From Paragonimus skrjabini miyazakii (Eukaryota; Platyhelminthes; Trematoda; Plagiorchiida; Troglotrematidae), in contig JTDE01000111.1 in NCBI GenBank assembly GCA_014338405.1, positions 309,809 to 373,808 of the forward strand: 64,000 nt of DNA. The letters are read 5' to 3'. A program made the position numbers and the translations under genes. Under the pieces are notes generated by a model. It saw only the letters and a program-made list of their open reading frames with translations, made no database searches and was not told the origin of the DNA. This document shows, in pieces, positions 60,573-64,000 of the stretch (positions are counted from its first letter, which is position 1; every line of letters begins with the position of its first letter).

Positions 60573-61850
60573 GTAAGTTCACTGCTACGGTTAATGTAAC
60601 TATATACCTCAGTCACGCTCACAATCGTCAGACCTGGGCTTTCGTTGAAAGAAATTAAAGAAAAATTGGATGAGATTAAATAAACAAATGAATTCACTAA
60701 GAGGGAAGATTAAGCAAGGAAAACAGACCGAAAAGGATAATAGAGCTAACTCAAGTAGTCCATGTAACGATAGAGACTTGTCGTTCGTAGGCAAGCAGTA
60801 TGCTAGCACTAGGAGTTAAAAATAGGGACAAAAGCCTCAAACGCTGTCAATTAAATAAAGCCTGAAACTAATTCCAAGAACATCACTGTCTTACAGCTAT
60901 GAAGAGGGTACAAAAAGTCATTCACTATAATGGCTGCCACCAATGAGAGTGATAATTTCTTCCAGAACTTCACCACATGACATGAGAAAAACCGTGGTGC
61001 AAAATTTATTTTGGCTCGTTCTTCAGTAAGTTTCATCTGATGGCCTCGAAGTGTTCGAAAATCCACTGGAAACCAACCGGAGCTTCGCTTTGAATGCTAG
61101 TCGTAGACCGCGAGTTCGTGAGTTGTCGTTTTCTGGAAAAAACATTTCACAGGAAAAAGTCTTTTTATTCGCGGTGCGGAATTCGGTATCGTCGAATGCT
61201 GCACCATGGACGCATATCTATTTGTTTCAACTGACCTTTAGCTGAAAACGACCACATCATTTTTTTCGGAAGTCGGTATTGTGACGTACAAGCCGGCTGT
61301 TTACCGCTGGTTGTCCGTAACACTTGCAGACCAACTCTAGGGGTAATGTGGAGACAATGGGGGACAGCGTTCTGCCGATGTAGGGGTTTCACCAACAGTC
61401 CTGAAAGAAAAAACAACAAGAACAAGCACGGGTCAAAGGCTCAGCAAGCCATGCACACGACTTACACAAACGATAACTAGAACGTCGTCAACAGCACAGC
61501 AACACGCGCTGAAAATTATCCGTAGCGAGTAAAATCTGTCGTAAAACAGCGAATTTATGAGGGATCCGTGAATATCTGGCAATATTTCGTTGGCATCGTT
61601 CAAGAAGTTGGAAATCGTCAGTTTCTGACGCAAAAATGATTACGAGCTTTGAAAGGTTTGTTTTAACCCACCGTTAATGGGTTTGTCCTTCATTTCGCGC
61701 GAAGATTGAAAATAATAATGGTGGTTGTTGTGACTGCACTTATGCATTTTCATGCAGTGTTTGTTTATGTTCGATTAATAGTTAATCGTTCTATGTTGAT
61801 AAATGATTAATTGTTTATAAATTTTATTTGAAGTGATGGATTATCTTTAG
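60573..61850. other. Stretch between macroglobulin-like exons and the MULE; one minus exon-like frame
   Basis: At 61165-61407 the minus strand has a very strong acceptor (TTGTTTTTTCTTTCAG ending about 61403). An open frame follows (LLVKPLHRQNAVPHCLH, then TTSGKQPACTSQYRLPKK) that ends at a stop. It may be part of another repeat. No family is recognised. Confidence 0.25.
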
Positions 61851-63890
61851 GGATTCAAAGATCTACACGGAGATCGGGAATTTTCTAACTTACAAGAATT
61901 CGGAAGTTGTTCGGAGAAATATATGAAGGAATACAGTGTTTTGCACGTGCTTGGTTCAAGTAAGAGATCAAGCAATGCACGCTTTAAGTATGATAATTTG
62001 AGTGTGAGTACTACTGAGGTTACGTGGTAGATGGCGTACAGATGTACCAAGTACAAGCGACGTAGAAGCCAGAGCCGCGGATTACGACGTGTTTAGTGAG
62101 TTGAGTTCATTTACTTTCAATTGCTCAGTTCTCGTGATACATGCTGTCAATCACGCTTTAACGTTGCTAGGAGGAAAACGGTGTTGGTTGTTAGCTCTTC
62201 TACGTTAGAGCACAACCATGATCTAAATGTCTTGCTATACGAGGCTCACTGCAAATGAAGTGAACGACTCTAGACATTTGTTCGAGTACAATACTCCAAC
62301 TGCGGAGTTAAAGCAGTATGCTGCAAATGTCTATGGCCAGTATATAACGACAATGAATATTTGCAACATCCGTCATCGTTTGAAACCTCCGACAATAAGT
62401 AAGTTGGTTTGTGTACATTGATGTTGCAGAAACCTACCCCAAATTCTCGATCACGTAAACAAAAACGGCGTATTGCGTGTCCTCAAAGACAATGGTAATA
62501 GATGCACGCACATATGCTTCGCACGGAAGGAACAAGCACAGTTGTTTAGACGTTTTCCCAACGTGGTCAGCGTCGATGCCACGCATGGAACCAACCGTCA
62601 CAAGTGGGTCCTATATCAGTTCATATATGCGGTTGTAGCTTGAAGCTATATAAATTTCTTGTCACAGACGGGATAGGCCAGTGAAGACCCGTGATGTATG
62701 GTTACGTTCGGAGTGAAAAGTACGCTTTCCTCCGTCGTTTGGTTGAGTTATTTCGTGATATGATGGAGATCACGTACCTGTTAGGACGTTTGTGATGGAC
62801 AAAATGGCGGCGCACAGGCGAGCAGCACCAGTCGCGTTTGAGTACGACATAATGCTATGTTATTTCCATGTTCCAGATGCCGTGAGGAAGCACGTAAGTT
62901 GGTGTCGCTAACCCAGTAATCTCCATTCAGACCAACTCGTTTAGAAGTCGCTATTTGTTTCACCGTATGGCAACTATAGACAACTTGAAAAAATGAGTGA
63001 AAACTTTTGTCCGTTTACGTCTAAGGTTCAACCAAGATATTGCGTTAATCAGACTCACGGATCCGTTTTTTTACGAACTACCTAATGTGCAATTGGTTTT
63101 ATATAAAGCCTAAGTGGGCCATCCATGCACAATCAGACGTTGTTCACTTCGGAAACCGAACAACTAACCGTCTGGAGAGTGCCAATGGGCGACTTAAGAA
63201 GCGCACTCATCCACGGGACCATTTAGCCACGGCCATCAGTAAAATTTGGTCCTACATTGAGTGGCTAATGCGGGAGTTTTAGATGCACTGCACCTATGGT
63301 TGTGACCGCCGTGAGGTGGTTAGCGTCGACGTGCACGTTAAAAATATACTATCTCGGCTGACGACGTTCGCCAGCCATTTGGTGTTGAAGCATCTCGGGA
63401 ATCGTGCTCCCCTACTGCACTGTGAACAACAAGACGAGTTCAAGGTAACCGCACATTATGTAGCATCAATTTTTTGTTTCAAGTGAGTCATGAGGGTGCA
63501 CAGTACACTGTGGATATCAGTGATGGCACGTGTAAGTGCAACTTCTACCGATCCATGTGGTTACCATGCATTCACATGCTGTCCGTCTTCAAAAAGGGTT
63601 TCTATCCATACAGTGAGTTGTTGTTAATGAAAACCGCATTTTTTCCAGGCCGCTTCCCAATCCATTGACGGTGGCTTGCGGAATACAATTTGCCTAAAAG
63701 CAGCATGTTTCGCCGAGAGGTAACCGTAGCTGTTATCAATCCATTCCAATCGGATTACAAAATGCTGCATCAGGGGTTGACGAAGCTGCAGGATTTGAAT
63801 CCCAGGACTGGCAGCCGTATTTTCAAGGCTATTATTGCTTTCATGCACCAGTCCATCGCGAAAGCTGAGACGGCCTTACCATAGACTGAC
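61851..63890 (+). mobile_element. Decayed MULE (Mutator-like) transposase with SWIM zinc finger
   Basis: Parts found in order on plus are as follows. The N-terminal FAR1/FLYWCH-like region (CSEKYMKEYSVLHVL, 61.9 kb) is followed by its end VVSSSTLEHNHDLNVLL (62185-62235). The segment leading to the first catalytic Asp is RFPNVVSVDATHGTNRHKW (Asp codon 62575-62577). The second catalytic region is RTFVMDKMAAHRRAA (Asp 62798-62800), then MLCYFHVPDAVRKH. The Glu region is TTNRLESANGRLKKR (Glu 63175-63177), then LTTFASHLVLKHL. The SWIM finger is CKCNFYRSMWLPCIH (63531-63575). This is the DDE plus SWIM layout of ZSWIM-type MULE transposases. Stops (for example after AVVA near 62642 and after MREF at 63282) and frameshifts inactivate it. 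The terminal inverted repeats were not located. Confidence 0.9.
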
Positions 63891-64000
63891 TTCCCTCTTG
63901 TCCCATCGTGCAGTACGAAACAACCAATATGGGAGAAGAATGTTAGGCAATTATCCGTTTCACGGGATTCGCCTTGAAGGTCGTTCAAAAGCCAAAATGG
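63891..64000. other. Downstream flank of the MULE, truncated by the window
   Basis: No feature is seen in the last 110 bases. The 3' terminal repeat of the MULE would be expected beyond the window. Confidence 0.4.

Noticed and set aside
62781..63988. Minus-strand frames over the MULE
   Set aside because: The plus strand carries the DDE and SWIM motifs; the minus frames are shadows.
1..64000. CRISPR arrays, rRNA, bacterial operons, riboswitches
   Set aside because: No regularly spaced direct repeats, no rRNA-like blocks and no operonic gene packing. The spliced genes and retroelements show a eukaryotic nuclear sequence.

Overview
This is a gene-poor, intron-rich, AT-leaning animal nuclear sequence. 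The retroelement families and a vertebrate/helminth-type uridine phosphorylase point to a flatworm, most likely a digenean trematode; that placement is an inference from protein style, not from a search. There are no bacterial operons, rRNA genes or CRISPR arrays, and there is one 150-N assembly gap (9742-9891).

Layout. 1-2.9 kb: a decayed RTE-like non-LTR retrotransposon on the minus strand, endonuclease through C-terminal tail. 3-23 kb: mostly non-coding, holding repeat fragments, a near-perfect 370-bp inverted repeat pair (7.1-7.5 and 9.6-10.0 kb) whose right copy contains the gap, a Penelope RT fragment, a LINE 3' scrap at 19.4 kb and several weak exon candidates. 23.3-24.1 kb: the first coding exon of an acidic, coiled-coil protein (minus). 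26.0-26.7 kb: the GIY-YIG end of a Penelope-like element (minus). 27-35 kb: unidentified coding-like frames and one plausible plus-strand exon.

35.4-59.3 kb: the main gene. A complete uridine phosphorylase can be assembled on the minus strand from seven exons with consistent phases (308 residues). It salvages pyrimidines by phosphorolysis of uridine. Its largest intron (9.3 kb) carries a second decayed RTE-like LINE in antisense orientation. Its first intron carries a decayed cut-and-paste transposon of the CACTA/Plavaka style and most of a set of plus-strand exons. Those exons (55.5-60.6 kb) look like the macroglobulin domains of an alpha-2-macroglobulin / thioester-protein / CD109 family member. 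If right, the two genes are interleaved head-to-head: UPP exon 1 lies inside an intron of the macroglobulin-like gene.

61.85-63.9 kb: a broken MULE (Mutator-like) transposase with N-terminal zinc-binding region, recognisable D, D and E catalytic residues and a SWIM zinc finger. It lies just downstream of the last macroglobulin-like exon found.
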